Part shown: piece by piece, positions 10,490 through 21,566 of the stretch
Numbering within the stretch: the stretch's first letter is position 1
Layout of the letters: each line of letters starts with the position of its first letter
Source: Straminergon stramineum
Lineage: Eukaryota > Streptophyta > Bryopsida > Hypnales > Calliergonaceae
Direction of reading: 5' to 3'
Assembly: GCA_963920665.1 (NCBI GenBank)
Contig: OY987271.1
Location: 15,503,350-15,567,349, forward strand
Length of the DNA: 64,000 nt
Position numbers and translations under genes: made by a program
The notes under the pieces: model-generated
What the model was told of the DNA's origin: nothing
Databases searched by the model: none
Seen by the model: the letters and a program-made list of their open reading frames with translations, nothing else

Positions 10490-10730
10490 ATAGAACTCCT
10501 CGATAAAATTGTCCAAGATATCTGATTTCTTAAGTGCCCTAGAATAAAAGAGGTTAGTGATTGGATTCGTAATAGAACCCTTGAGTAAAATTGTCCAAGA
10601 TATTTGATTTCTGGACTGCCCTCAAAATAAGAGAGGATTGTAATTGCACTATAGAACTCTCAAACCAAATCATCCAAAATATCAAATTGCTTTGAGTGCC
10701 CTAGAGTAAAAGATTTTAAACAACATTAGA
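10490..10730. repeat. Three-copy ~80-bp tandem repeat
   Basis: Units start ATAGAACTCC (10490), ATAGAACCCT (10572) and ATAGAACTCT (10651). Each contains AA.TGTCCAAGATAT-like sequence followed by a TGCCCTAGA.TAAAAGA-like end. The copies are diverged, so the duplication is old. Confidence 0.75.
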
Positions 10731-11453
10731 TGGATATTCTATAATAAAGGAAGTTCATCAAACTAGCCAAGTACATAATGGGGCAATGCAAGGTTGGTTA
10801 ACCCTAGAAGGATAGGGGGGGGTCTATGTGGAAATCATCATTTCTAAAACTGTGGGAATAATTGGTACTAAAAAAAATCAAAAGAACTCATTTGAAGTCA
10901 AAGTACTCTAGAAGATCTCCACTTCCTACCACTAATCTCAAGGATGAATAGTTGAATTTCTGTCCAATACAGGAGTATGCCTTGTCATTCATCGGACACT
11001 AAACCTCTGCGGTGTCCTGTCTAGGGTTAAGAGAACTCATTAAACTTTCTTCTCCACCAAAATGGTAAAAATAGCCACAGGTTCTTAACTTTGCGTGAAA
11101 TCAACCTCTCTTTTGGATGGAAATCCTCGAAGTGTGCTTCCTAAACATGCCTTGAGAAAAAAAAAGTAAAAATAAAATAAAATAAAATGGTGAAGACAAA
11201 AGTTCAGACAAAAGTTGGGTGAACCCAGTCTGACCCCTATTTAAATGATTCCCCCTCCTAGATTTTGACGGAATTGGGTCACCTCCGTCCATCCTCACGA
11301 CGGTCCGTCACTAGCCAGAGTCCGTCCGAGAACTGATGTCCCGTGACCTAATTTCCTTGGCACCGTGAAGACGATGATGCTCCGTCTTCTCGACGCAACA
11401 GCAACCTTCGTTGCCTCCCTCCTTTGCTCCGCTCGCCCCTTGCCTGCGCGCCC
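10731..11453. other. Upstream region of the acidic-protein gene
   Basis: The left half is AT-rich and includes a partial match (CTTGTCATTCATCGGACACTA at about 10981) to the small element family R5 found near 62 kb. The last ~200 bp are GC-rich, as expected for a promoter and 5' UTR. No TATA box is obvious. Confidence 0.35.
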
Positions 11454-12727
11454 ATGGCCATGCTCGTGGACTACGCCGCCTCTGACGACGACGAAGACGA
11501 CGAACCTGCGCTCGTAGCCTCTCCCAGGTACTTCAATTCATAACCCACTTTTCTCTTTTTTTTTCTTTTTCTTCGTGGCTCCAAGAATTTGGTTGAGGAT
11601 ACGAATTCTGGCGAATAATCTTGCACAAATCTTGCATAATCGTGCATAATCGTGCACAATCTTGCATAGTCTTGCACAATCTTGCACAATCTTGCGTAAT
11701 CTTGCGTAATCTTGTATAGTCTTCTATAATCTTGTATATTCTTTTTGTTATTTTAGTGGCTGCAATGCAGTTGTCGGTTTAGGACATTAGTTCATTGGGA
11801 TCTGGTGAAATGATTGCTATAATCTCCCTTAAATTTCATATGGCAATTTGTTGGAATGGAATGGAATGTGACGATGTTGAGCTAGAGCGTGAAGTCTTGT
11901 GGTAATCTAACTGCACTTCTTGTCACTGGCGTGTTATCTATCGCTCTCGCAGCTCTCCCGTTGTGTCTTCCACTGCTCCGGTTGTCACTCCAGTCACTGC
12001 TTCGGTCTTACCTAGCGCTGCTCAGCTTTTCGACGCTCCGGCACCATCTGCGTCCACGAGCAATTCTTCTTCTGTTCCGCGAAAGCGGCCTCAAGTGAAT
12101 GGCAGCTCGCATCCACCGCATGCGCCCAAGATTCCCCGCTCAGGACCGAATTCTTCTTCTGTTCGGACACCTTCGAGCGCTTCGCTTGTGCCCCCGCAGT
12201 TGAGAGGAAGGTTAGTATGGCGTCGATTTTTTCTCTTTGTCTGGTTTGTTTAGGTGACCACATGTGATTGTGTCTTTTAACAAGATACTGTTACTGTTAT
12301 GAAAAGTGGAATTTTTTATATATCCTTGCTGGCAGATCAACGAGGATTCCAATAGCGCCGTGAAATGCATTTTTCGGATAAGGTTTACTGGTAGATGACT
12401 GATATCCGACATGAGTACTTGTGTTATGTTAAGGTGGTGTACATTTTTAAATTTAATCTGTACTCATTGTGCAGGGTTTTAGGGTGTCATACTTAGGTGA
12501 TCTACCTTAGCAGCTATGTCTTCTTCTATTGTCCTCTTCTGTCAGTCTTCTTCATTGTTGAGCATGATTGAGGACAAGCTCTCTTGAATCTTAATTGTGG
12601 TGAATTGATGTCTAAGATCGCTTGGATCCTTTGTGACATCTGTAATATTGCGTTTTTCAGGAGTAATGTGGCGACTGAGGATCTTGATAAGCTTTTCGTT
12701 AACAGACATCAACGAAAACCAGAGTAG
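11454..12727 (+). CDS. Small acidic/Pro-Ser-rich protein, three exons, unknown function
   Basis: Exons are 11454-11527, 11953-12210 and 12661-12727. All junctions are GT..AG, and the frame is preserved through to TAG, giving 132 residues. The N terminus MAMLVDYAASDDDEDDE is an acidic motif common at the start of plant nuclear or RNA-processing proteins. The middle (about residues 25-105) is Pro/Ser/Ala-rich and disordered, with one basic stretch, VPRKRPQVNG, that could serve as a nuclear signal. The C-terminal PPQLRGRSNVATEDLDKLF reads like a conserved short motif. I have the impression of uncharacterised plant homologues but cannot name one. I chose the ATG because it begins the acidic motif and follows a GC-rich leader. 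Intron 1 carries a 10-bp minisatellite. Coding status is well supported; function is unknown. Confidence 0.75.
11617..11741. repeat. 10-bp minisatellite (AATCTTGCAC type) in intron 1
   Basis: About twelve units of a 10-bp motif (AATCTTGCAC with variants GCAT, GCGT, GTAT) run head to tail, with one 11-bp unit. The period is near one DNA helical turn. The array lies wholly inside intron 1 of the acidic-protein gene. Confidence 0.9.
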
Positions 12728-13730
12728 TGCGTCTGGAAATATTTTCTGTTCGGAGACGGCTTTCTATCGTTCGATTGGTACAGTGGTCTGAGCGCCAGAC
12801 TGCTGCTGTCTGGCATGATTTCATTTTGTTTCTTAGTTCCTTCATTATGCCAAGGTTTAGGGCTCTCTGGATAGTCTATGATATGTACAGATTTTTCCTT
12901 TCACATTGGGCGGTTTGACACATCTATTACTTTGGCCATGATTCTTTATGACCGGCTTCTTTCAATTTCAGCACCTAATCCATCTTTTCTTTCATTATTC
13001 GGCGTATGTGCGGCCTAGTACGAAGAGGATACCAGGCTTACATCGCTGCAATTGACGTCAAAATTCGATTTACTGGGTGGATACGGTCCAGGACCATATA
13101 TCTCGAGGTCATGTAGTCGCCCCACAAGCCTGCGAGGGGTGTTTAGTAAGTTCTACCCCATTGATTCACTTTTCAGTACACATGTACATACCATTCTATA
13201 ATACAAAAGTTTCCGCCTAGAACGTCACGACACATACGTAAGTGAAGAGAGGTATGTTTACCATCTTTATATAGCCGTTGAACGAGCATATCATGATTCG
13301 CATGTGGAGCATTCAAAAGTAATTTTGTTTCAATGATTCTAAATTGGATAAAATTAGACATATGTGAACTGTAAGTTGCTTACCTACGGCTTTACCAAGG
13401 AGTTGGATAGGAGTTTCAAGTTTATGGCCCAGTTTTCCTCCCCTTTGGCCTTGTTTGAGTCAACATGTTGACTACGGGGTGCCTTCGTACGTTCTTACCT
13501 CAGAGTTATGTATAGAATGAACCCGTGGTCAAAAATGAGCGATTAGTGTAAATGTGCAATAAGTATGATAAGTGTGCAAGATATTCCAGAATACTGTTTC
13601 AAAGTTAAAGAGGTTTTAGTTTTTGTGGTGCATTGCCAGTTACCGTTCAAGCATGGCGTATTGTTTGTACTCATACTATTTGCACTTATACGAAACAATT
13701 GTGCTACAATCAGGCAAGGTGTTGCGAAAC
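12728..13730. other. 3' flank of the acidic-protein gene
   Basis: This presumably holds the 3' UTR and then intergenic DNA. No tRNA cloverleaf or coding signal could be supported. Confidence 0.4.
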
Positions 13731-13871
13731 ATGGAGGGACAGGGCTCGCCTTCAATAAGTTTACGATCACCGTTAGCATTACAGGTTCCCAGAACACAGT
13801 CTGGAATTGCATTACCAAATTCGCATGTTCCAGTATTTTCAGTAAACGTCTGCAAGCTTTATAAATTATAA
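13731..13871 (+). CDS. Possible short exon (Ser/Pro-rich), unidentified
   Basis: From the ATG at 13731 the frame begins MEGQGSPSISLRSPLALQVP and stays Ser/Pro/Gln-rich up to a possible donor near 13840 (TTTCA|GTAAAC). The composition resembles a disordered plant protein more than random AT-rich DNA, but no partner exon is evident before the oppositely oriented Rubisco activase gene. It may be chance or a fragment. Confidence 0.2.
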   Translation: MEGQGSPSISLRSPLALQVPRTQSGIALPNSHVPVFSVNVCKLYKL

Positions 13872-14780
13872 AAGCGTAAAGATATCGAAGTATCAAATAA
13901 CACTCTACACAAACTTTTCAAACTAAAGGGTTTATGACTACAATCCGCCATGACGTACACACGGCATCATCGTAGGGAGACAATAATGAATACAACTGAT
14001 CTCAAACCTTCACCATCAAAGATCTATGCCAAGCGGAAAAGAAAAAGCTCTTTACAACAAGAGCACGGACGGGTGCTCAGGTAAGACACGTACTCTAGCA
14101 ATACAGACTGCAGTACAATCTCAAATCCGTGCAGCTCAATCTGTACATTCCCATCATAAGCCTTGTTCTCTGTGGAGGTAACAAAAAAGAAAACCAAAAA
14201 AAAACACCATTAGTATGGTTGTAAGAGAAAAATATGTTGGTAGAACATTATTAAGCAATGGATCTAGGGTGTCAATGGAATTCAAGCAAAAAAAAGATGA
14301 TTTCTTGACTGGAAAAGGGAAAGTAATTAGTTAATGGTTCATCCACTACGGTAGCTACACCAAAAATCGCACGAATGAGCATCTGACCATGATTCCTATA
14401 ATAAAATTGTCTAAAGTTCTGATCAGTCTTGTTGAAAATTGAAAGAGGATTTCAAATTATCATCGCTTGTATATATGAACAACTCCAAGTTTTCAAAATG
14501 ATGTCTCGAGTTATCCAAAATCGACCCCCATCTCTCCTGTTCAAAGGGCAGGAATTTAGATGGGGCAAGGTCGAAATTAGGTGTTATTAACTTGGTGCAT
14601 CCTACACATTTCACTTTTTCACTTAAACTGCCTGACATTTGCCTAACAACTGCAAAATAATCATTTCATTAACATTTGCAAAATATTCTGCCGTGGGCTT
14701 TTTATTAGAGGAGCCTTCTGCCTGGCTAATAATGTTATGATGTAAAGGGAAGAGTTGAGCTGGGGATTTTAAAGCTCACA
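13872..14780. other. Intergenic / 3' UTR of the beta-type activase gene
   Basis: The segment adjoining 14780 probably holds the 3' UTR of the minus-strand activase gene. A 71-codon minus-strand frame at 14423-14638 has no recognisable domain. Nothing else is seen. Confidence 0.4.
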
Positions 14781-17420
14781 TCAGAAGGTGCCTTGCTCGA
14801 TGGAATCAGCATTGGCATCACCCAATGCAGCTGACGACAAATACGTATTCGCCAGTTGCACACGCTTGACATTCTCCTGCTCTTTCAGAAGCAAAAACCC
14901 ATACGACATGAGCTTCTCCATCGTCATCTCTGGCTTATCAAAAGTGGGAGGCCCATGCTTCGAGTTTACCAAGCTCTTTCCAATATTCTCCACTCCAATT
15001 CCACTCACCCACTTCCTGACCTCATCGTCGTACACTCGCGCCCTCAAAGCTCCAAAGAAATCTGCACCAAAACCCGCAAAGGAGCCCAATTAATCATTGG
15101 TGGCAGGCAACCAGAGGAGCTGGATAATAAGCCAGTCACTCCCCTCCTTCTCGTAACTTTTCCAACACTCACTTTCCAAGAACCTACCTGGCTCACCATC
15201 AAATCACCAAAAATCATAACCTCTTGCGGGTAGATAACTCAAGTCACTCAAATTCGGAGAATCAGCGCATCAAAGAGTGACAAATCAAAAATATCAAAAG
15301 CAGGTGACAACAGCGACAACAATAACCCCACACCACCAACAGCAACAAGACCAGCAACAATAGCAATAGCAACTATAGTAGCAGCAACAGCATAAGCAAC
15401 AACAGATGCTTCATGTGCAATTCACGTACCAATAGACTGTCCAGGGAACTGATCCACAAGCTTCGTCACATCCTCATCCGACACCTTATCCTCCCGAAAG
15501 ATCCCCTTACAAACACCAATACGATCCTCCCTTGTAGGCGCCCAGTAGAACTTCTCCATACGACCATCACGGATGAGCGGCGCATACAAAGTGGAGAAAT
15601 CGTTTCCTGTTACAATAATTGGCACACGCGGAATCTCCTCCTTGTTGTACAACCCCGGCAGCTGCACATTCGTGGGGGAATCGGCGATGTTCATGAGAGT
15701 AGCGTTCACCATCTGGTTGTTCACAGTGTACTGTGTGGTGCCACCCATTCGCCCAGCACCTGCGTCAAGATCGTTGATAAAGAGAGCGCACATCTTGCCC
15801 TTCTTGATGACGTCTGCGGCTTCCCTGTACCGCTGCCTGATGAGCTTGGCTGGTTCCCCGGCGTTGCCGGACTCCAACTCACCAGCACTCATCATGATCG
15901 GGCTGCAAGCATGGGTTTCAATTATCAAGAGAGCGATAATTGAAGTAGTGTCCCTCAAGATCTGTAACCAGTCACCAAATAGCACCGTGAATCGTCATGT
16001 CATAGCAACAGGTCATAACATTCGGGACTGGAACCAACTTGCTACGCATGTAACAACATATCTAAACAACAATAAGATAAGATTTGGTTTCCATAAAAAA
16101 AATTGGACTCAAAATGTAAGTAACAGGATGCGTGACTTTGGAGCATCTTGGATACCGTGAATCTAGTTTTAGGAGTCAGCTACTTCCAAGAATTTTATGC
16201 CCAAGCAAGAGATTCAAGAAATGGAAAGGGGAGGAGTGCGCTTACTTGATTCCAAGCTTCTTCATGACGAGCTCACTCTGGAACGACTTCCCCTGCCCCT
16301 TCCCTCCCCAAATCCCCAGGATGAGCGGGATCTTGATCCCAGGCAAGTTCATGAAATTCTTCGCAATGTGGATGACCAACTTGTCCATGAATGCTGGCGC
16401 AATGTAGAGTCCATCGCTCGTTTTATTGTCGAAGTTGAAACTGCAAAACGTAAAACCAGAAGAATCACAAAGTTGTACAAACACACGAAAGGTTGGAAGT
16501 AAGGAGAATCTGAACTCTATGGAAAGCTAACGAAAGAAGGCACAAGAATTCGTAACCCTAAGCATGGCGAGAGAGAGAGAGAGAGGAGAATTGTTACATA
16601 CTTCCGTTGCGCGGTGCTGATGTAGTCGTAGGAGCTCATCACAGCGTTCTGGGTGCCCATGCCAGTGGCGCCCTGGAAGAGCGCATCCACCATCCCCTTC
16701 CCGCGCTGGATGTCTTGCTGGTCATCGGAAATGTCTTCCCCGAGACCAGACCATCGGTCGGCCTTCTTGGTAGGCGTACCCTCGGTGGCTTCCGCAAAGA
16801 TGCGGCTCTTACTCTTCGCAACGCCCAATGTCACATTCACGGACGACGATTTACTCTTGCAACCGAAGAGCGCGGAGCTCGGGAGGGTGCTCTTGCTCTT
16901 GTTGCTGAGTACAACCTGCACATCGCAACGACCATGGTGACAAAAGCTCGGAAACTTAGCTTGAAGGCAAAGAATGGTCAATGCTTCCTACATTGAAACC
17001 CCAATTTTCAAATCAGAGGCAGATGAGTCTCCATTAGTAGCAACAAGAAGAAGGCGGTCTCCAATGACAAAGATCAGTAGAAACCATTACTGATCTCTCT
17101 CTGTTTGAGAAAGATGAAAAGTACAAGAGTTGCAGAAGAACGCGAGTGCGTGAAAGCAAGTTGATCGAAACCTCCAATGCTGGAAAATTGCTACATTGAA
17201 TTTCACGAACAATAGGAGAAAAAAAAGAACTGGGTACCTTAGACCCCCATTTTTTCTCAATTCTCAACGAGTCTCCATCACATGCAGCATGAAATGAAAC
17301 AATTGACGTGGGTAATGATTTTCAAACATTGAGAATTGCAAAAAAAATTCAAAAGTGGGGAAGAGAATGGCGTGCCTGCGAAGCGGAAGCAGCCTGCATG
17401 ACTGCGCAGGTGGACGCCAT
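14781..17420 (-). CDS. RCA: Rubisco activase, short (beta-type) form
   Basis: This AAA+ ATPase of the chloroplast stroma removes inhibitory sugar phosphates from Rubisco. Exons on the minus strand are 17420-17376, 16915-16602, 16440-16246, 15902-15430 and 15061-14781, giving 435 residues in an unbroken frame. Exon 1 encodes a plastid-type start, [15 protein letters not shown]. Walker A is GGKGQGKS (165-172), Walker B is ALFINDLD (224-231), and [13 protein letters not shown] follows the nucleotide site. The C terminus ends ...SIEQGTF with TGA exactly where the long form continues, so no redox tail can be made. The intron 1 donor would be GC (CAG|GCACGC). I prefer it because exon 1 then has 15 codons as in the sister gene, whereas the ATG in exon 2 (near 16955) is out of frame. 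It lies about 1.1 kb downstream of the long-form gene on the same strand. Confidence 0.92.
15300..15412. repeat. CAA/CAG-rich imperfect trinucleotide tract in intron 4
   Basis: An interrupted run of CAA, CAG, ATA and GCA triplets lies inside intron 4 of the beta-type activase gene. The corresponding intron of the sister gene lacks it, so it arose after the duplication or was lost from the other copy. Confidence 0.7.
16525..16601 (-). promoter_or_regulatory. Conserved intron-2 block next to the splice donor (copy 1)
   Basis: A run shared with 20609-20689 in the sister activase gene includes GCTAACGAAAGAAGGCACAA and ATGGCGAGAG (plus-strand notation), with GA-rich sequence between it and the donor. 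The remaining intron sequence is not alignable by eye. It may be a splicing or transcriptional element, or residual similarity from duplication or gene conversion. Confidence 0.45.
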
Positions 17421-18510
17421 AGTTTGAAAATTTCAAAACCAAAGCGAACGAACTCCCAGTTCAGGGTTGCAAAAACTATCTCAAGCAGGCGCAGCGAGTG
17501 TTTGCCGCGTGGACAAGAAAAGCAGAAGATATAATTCACTTGAGACCCGAGGGTCGACTGATCTCTTTTGTAGGGAGTCAGTGTTATCAGTTTGTGTGGC
17601 TGAGTATCTTTGAGCCTCCACCGTAGGATTATTTAGGCCAGTGGGCCAATGGAACTTTCAAACTTTCGCATCCAATTTTTTCCTTGGGAATGTCCCTCCA
17701 AGCGGATAAGACGCGTACGACGGCCATTTGGCACCTCCTGAGTGAAGTTTGTGCGCTGGCCACAAATTCAAGCTCCTTTTCCTGGGTTGCGTATACAGGC
17801 AGGGGCCATCGCTGACCTCAAAATCAAACCGAACCTGCTTTCTAGATCAAACCGAAGCTGGATATTTTCTCTGGCCCACTTCAATCAATGCCCAATAGTT
17901 TATGGAGTCGAACAGTTGTAAATTTGCTGGAGCTTATATTAGAGGGTAAGATAGAGTCTTTGCCCTACTATCTAATTTTCAACTCGGCGTTGAGAACATG
18001 CATCTCAGAAGAATCTTCACCGTCGTTTAGCGGAGAGAATAACTTTATTCTAAGAAAAGTACTGCTTATTGCAATGAGAAATGCCACAGAAATGAGATGC
18101 TTTGGGGATACTCTTAATGGTTGATGGCAACTCGGAATACACACCAAATGGTTGCTTGGCAACTCGGGATGAAACTATTTGAATGCTTTGACATTTCGAA
18201 ATACATTTTATGGTTGATTCGGGACACACTTCATGGATGCTTGGCAATGCGGATTATACCCCACGAGAATCACCAGCACAGAATCTCCAGCACTGACGAT
18301 TTCCGAAAATTCCTTTGTATATTATGAATACATACTCGAGCTCACAAGCAAGTAAGCACTCTGCAGGAATATATAGGAAAATATATACCAAGCCTTTGCT
18401 TAACCACCTTTGATACAGAGCATTCCCAAAGTAGAAGCCACGAATGAAATGAAACTACTACAGCAACAACAAGCACTAACTAGAACTTTCTTCCTGCCGG
18501 GACTGGGTCT
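17421..18510. other. Spacer between the two activase genes
   Basis: This should contain the promoter of the beta-type gene near its left end. A GATAA (I-box-like) element reads on the minus strand near 17584-17588, about 165 bp upstream of the ATG; such motifs are common in light-regulated promoters but short enough to occur by chance. GGCAACTCGG and GGCAATGCGG repeats occur near 18126, 18158 and 18241. The 3' UTR of the alpha-type gene occupies the right end. Confidence 0.35.
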
Positions 18511-21500
18511 CTACTCATTCTTGAAGTCGTAAACGCAAGTCCCGTCATCACTGCGGGCGGTGGGGTCGAAGTTCTGGGCATTGCGATCCGTGCAGCCTGC
18601 CGGCACCTTGAAGTCAAAGGATCCCGCAGCGTTTCCTCCTGCCCAGAGCACGCACAGGACCAAATCAGTAACCCCCTGCGCCGCATCCTCGATCCATCTT
18701 GCACTACTCAGCTTTCTCAGCTGGTGGAGCGCCTTTAGCTAAACATTCAAACAACCAAAATTGCCTTTGTCAAATACGAGGCAAAGCGAGATAACATTCA
18801 CAGGGAAAGCAAGAGAGTATGGAGTTATACTGAATCATGGAGTTTTAGATATGCTTACCGTAGAAAGTTCCTTGCTTGATGGAGTCCTGATTTGCGTCTC
18901 CGAGAGATGCGGAGTTCAAATATTCTTCGGCGAGTTGGACACGTTTCACGTTCTGCTGCTCTTGCACCAGCATGTGACCGTATTGCATCAGAGTGTCGAT
19001 GGTCATGGTCGGCTTCTGGAAGGTGGGAGGACCTTCCTTGGAGTTCACGAGCTTCTTGCCGATGTTCTCCACTCCAGTGCCAGCAATCCACTTCCGCACC
19101 TCGTCGTCATATACACGGGCCCTCAAAGCACCGAAGAAATCTGCAAAGTTTCACGATTTTCAAGTGTCAGATTCTCACATGTGAACAAGTTTGTTGATCT
19201 AGATTCTCACATATGATCAAGTTTGTTTGTTTATTTCAAATATTAAGGATTTGCATATGATCAAGAGGTTCAATATGACTAGTACTCCTCAACATTTACG
19301 ATTAAGTACATTGATATTCAAATGCCAAAAATTCTTATCTGATCAATTGATTCAACAGTAATGAAAACTCTTAGCCATTATGTACCGATGGATTGCCCGG
19401 GGAACTGATCCACAAGCTTCGTCACATCCGAATCCGGCACCTTATCCTCCCTGAAGATTCCCTTGCAAACACCAATACGATCCTCCCTTGTAGGCGCCCA
19501 GTAGAACTTCTCCATACGACCATCACGGATGAGGGGAGCATACAAAGTGGAGAAATCGTTTCCAGTCACAATAATCGGCACACGCGGAATGGTCTCCTTG
19601 TTGTAGATGCCGGGCAGTTGCACATTCGTCGGGGAATCCGCAATGTTCATGAGCGTGGCGTTCACCATTTGGTTATTCACAGTGTATTGGGTGGTGCCGC
19701 CCATTCGTCCTGCACCTGCGTCGAGATCGTTGATGAAGAGAGCACACATCTTGCCCTTCTTGATGATGTCTGCGGCTTCCCTGTACCGCTGCCTGATGAG
19801 CTTCGCGGGCTCTCCGGCGTTTCCAGACTCCAACTCTCCCGCACTCATCATGATGGGGCTGCACGAGAATTCGAAATGATGGTAAGGTATGGAAGATTGT
19901 GTACAAGGAGTAATCAAGTGTGCAAGCAAGGTAATGCAACTGAGAAAGGGTTGTCTGCACTCACTTGATGCCGAGCTTGGACATGACGAGCTCGCACTGA
20001 AACGACTTTCCTTGACCCTTGCCTCCCCAGATTCCGAGAATGAGAGGCACCTTGATGCCGGGCAAGTTCATGAAGTTCTTGGAAATGTGGATGAGCAACT
20101 TATCCATGAAAGCGGGTGCGATGTAGAGCCCATCCTTCATGTTGTCGAACGCGAAGCTGCAGCAGCCAAACCAACATACAACACCACGTCAATTTCAAGC
20201 CAGACTAAGAGCAATATACCATCTTCGTCAGCCTCAAATCTAGAGGAACACCAAATCCAAACAACGCTCCTTAAAAAGGTAAATCCTTTCTAGATATGGA
20301 GATAACTAGGGTGAGGTGACATATGAGCTTCAAAGTCTCTCCGAACACCATCACCATTCTAAGACAAATCTTCAATACTACAATTATGAGCTTTCAAGTT
20401 CAGTATGGGATCATGCAATTTCAACTGTAAGGAACTCTAGGTAACCAGTCGAATTGATACAATTTGATACTCAGCTCGACACAAAGGTGGTGTCAAACTG
20501 TGCACAAACATGCCCAAGAGAATACAGAAACTTACAGCAACACCACTTCAAATGGTCGTAACTTACAAATGGTTGGGACTTAGAAAGTAAAGTTGGGCTC
20601 ACTAGATAGCTAACGAAAGAAGGCACAAGATTCTGCAGCCCTAAGTATGGCGAGAGTGAGAGAGAAAAAAAAGGAGAATTATTGCGTACTTCCGTTGCGC
20701 GGTGCTGATATAGTCGTAGGAGCTCATCACAGCGTTCTGGGTGCCCAAGCCCACGGCGCCCTGGAAGAGCGCATCCACCATCCCCTTCCCGTACTGGATG
20801 TCTTGCTGGTCATCGGAAGTGTCAGTTCCCAGACCGGACCATCGGTCGATCTTCTTTTTGGGGGCACCCTCGGCGGCTTCCGCCACCACGCGGCTCTTAC
20901 CCTTGGCCACGCCCAACGTCACACTGGCGGAGGGCTTGCTCTTGCATCCCAAGAATGCCGAGCTCGGCAGGGTGCTCTTGATCGCAGCTGACGAGCCCAC
21001 GGTCGAGTTCAACTGCACACAACGGGGCACCATCAGTTCCGACTCTCTATCAAACCAAGAGAGCTACATCATCACATTGCTCTCAAATCGCTCTCAAAAT
21101 CAACCAAAATCCGATCCCATAGCCAAAACTCCACCCCAAATCTGGGCCAAATTCAAGTCACTTCTCTTCCCATATGAGGAAATTCGACAGCGTAACTCAC
21201 ATATAGACAGCGGAATTCAAGGAGACTACCCCCTTCCCAAGTCGCAGGAAAATTTGAAACCATGGAGCTGAATTCAAACCCGGACCCTTACCAAGAAGAC
21301 ACGAAAATTTGAAAAAAAAAATCATGTACAAAGCTAAATTCAAAACAAAAAACCATTTCCAATGCGGGGATGTGAAATTTTGAAATCACAGTCACAAAAG
21401 AAGTGAACCACCACCACAAACACCACAAACACCACAAACACCACAGACACCATCCTCCTCAAGGTAAAGCTCAAACTCAATTCTCCAGATGAACTCAGAA

Positions 21501-21566
21501 TCGTTGTGCGAAACGCAGTACCTGGGCCACGGACACGGACTGCATAGCTGCAACACTGCTCGCCAT
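18511..21566 (-). CDS. RCA: Rubisco activase, long redox-type (alpha) form
   Basis: Minus-strand exons are 21566-21522, 21012-20690, 20156-19965, 19858-19386, 19140-18859 and 18638-18511, giving 480 residues in frame. Exon 1 is [15 protein letters not shown], a plastid transit start. Walker A GGKGQGKS sits at 167-174, with the same Walker B and [13 protein letters not shown] block as the neighbour. The last exon supplies the alpha extension, with [12 protein letters not shown] and SDDGTC placing Cys454 and Cys473 19 positions apart, the spacing of the thioredoxin-f-regulated pair of Arabidopsis (Cys392/Cys411). Stromal redox control of ATPase activity is therefore likely. If the final 220-nt intron were retained, the frame would end ...GTFYGKHI, a beta-like protein. 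Exon phases are identical to the short-form gene, so the pair arose by tandem duplication. Confidence 0.95.
20609..20689 (-). promoter_or_regulatory. Conserved intron-2 block next to the splice donor (copy 2)
   Basis: This is the counterpart of 16525-16601. It lies at the same place, immediately inside intron 2 of the long-form activase gene, and shares the GCTAACGAAAGAAGGCACAA and ATGGCGAGAG motifs. Confidence 0.45.
21411..21451. repeat. 9-bp microsatellite (CACCACAAA) in activase intron 1
   Basis: About four units of CACCACAAA, some degenerate, occur inside intron 1 of the long-form activase gene. Confidence 0.85.

Noticed and set aside
11617..11741. Short periodic array considered as a CRISPR-like array
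   Set aside because: Units are contiguous 10-bp repeats with no spacers, in a plant intron; it is a minisatellite.
13543..13896. 117-codon minus-strand ORF
   Set aside because: It overlaps the plus-strand Ser/Pro-rich block and has no domain; the plus-strand reading looks more protein-like.
14423..14638. 71-codon minus-strand ORF just after the beta-type activase stop
   Set aside because: It lies where the activase 3' UTR should be, has no recognisable motif and no independent promoter or splice evidence.
15413..16160. Long plus-strand ORFs (176 and 195 codons) over the activase exons
   Set aside because: They are antisense shadows of exon 4 of the beta-type activase gene. Their composition mirrors that conserved exon, and the same shadows appear over the sister gene at 19393-19968.
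16607..16996. Plus-strand ORFs opposite activase exon 2
   Set aside because: These are antisense to activase exon 2 (16602-16915). The Val/Leu/Ala-rich composition results from the opposite strand's codons.
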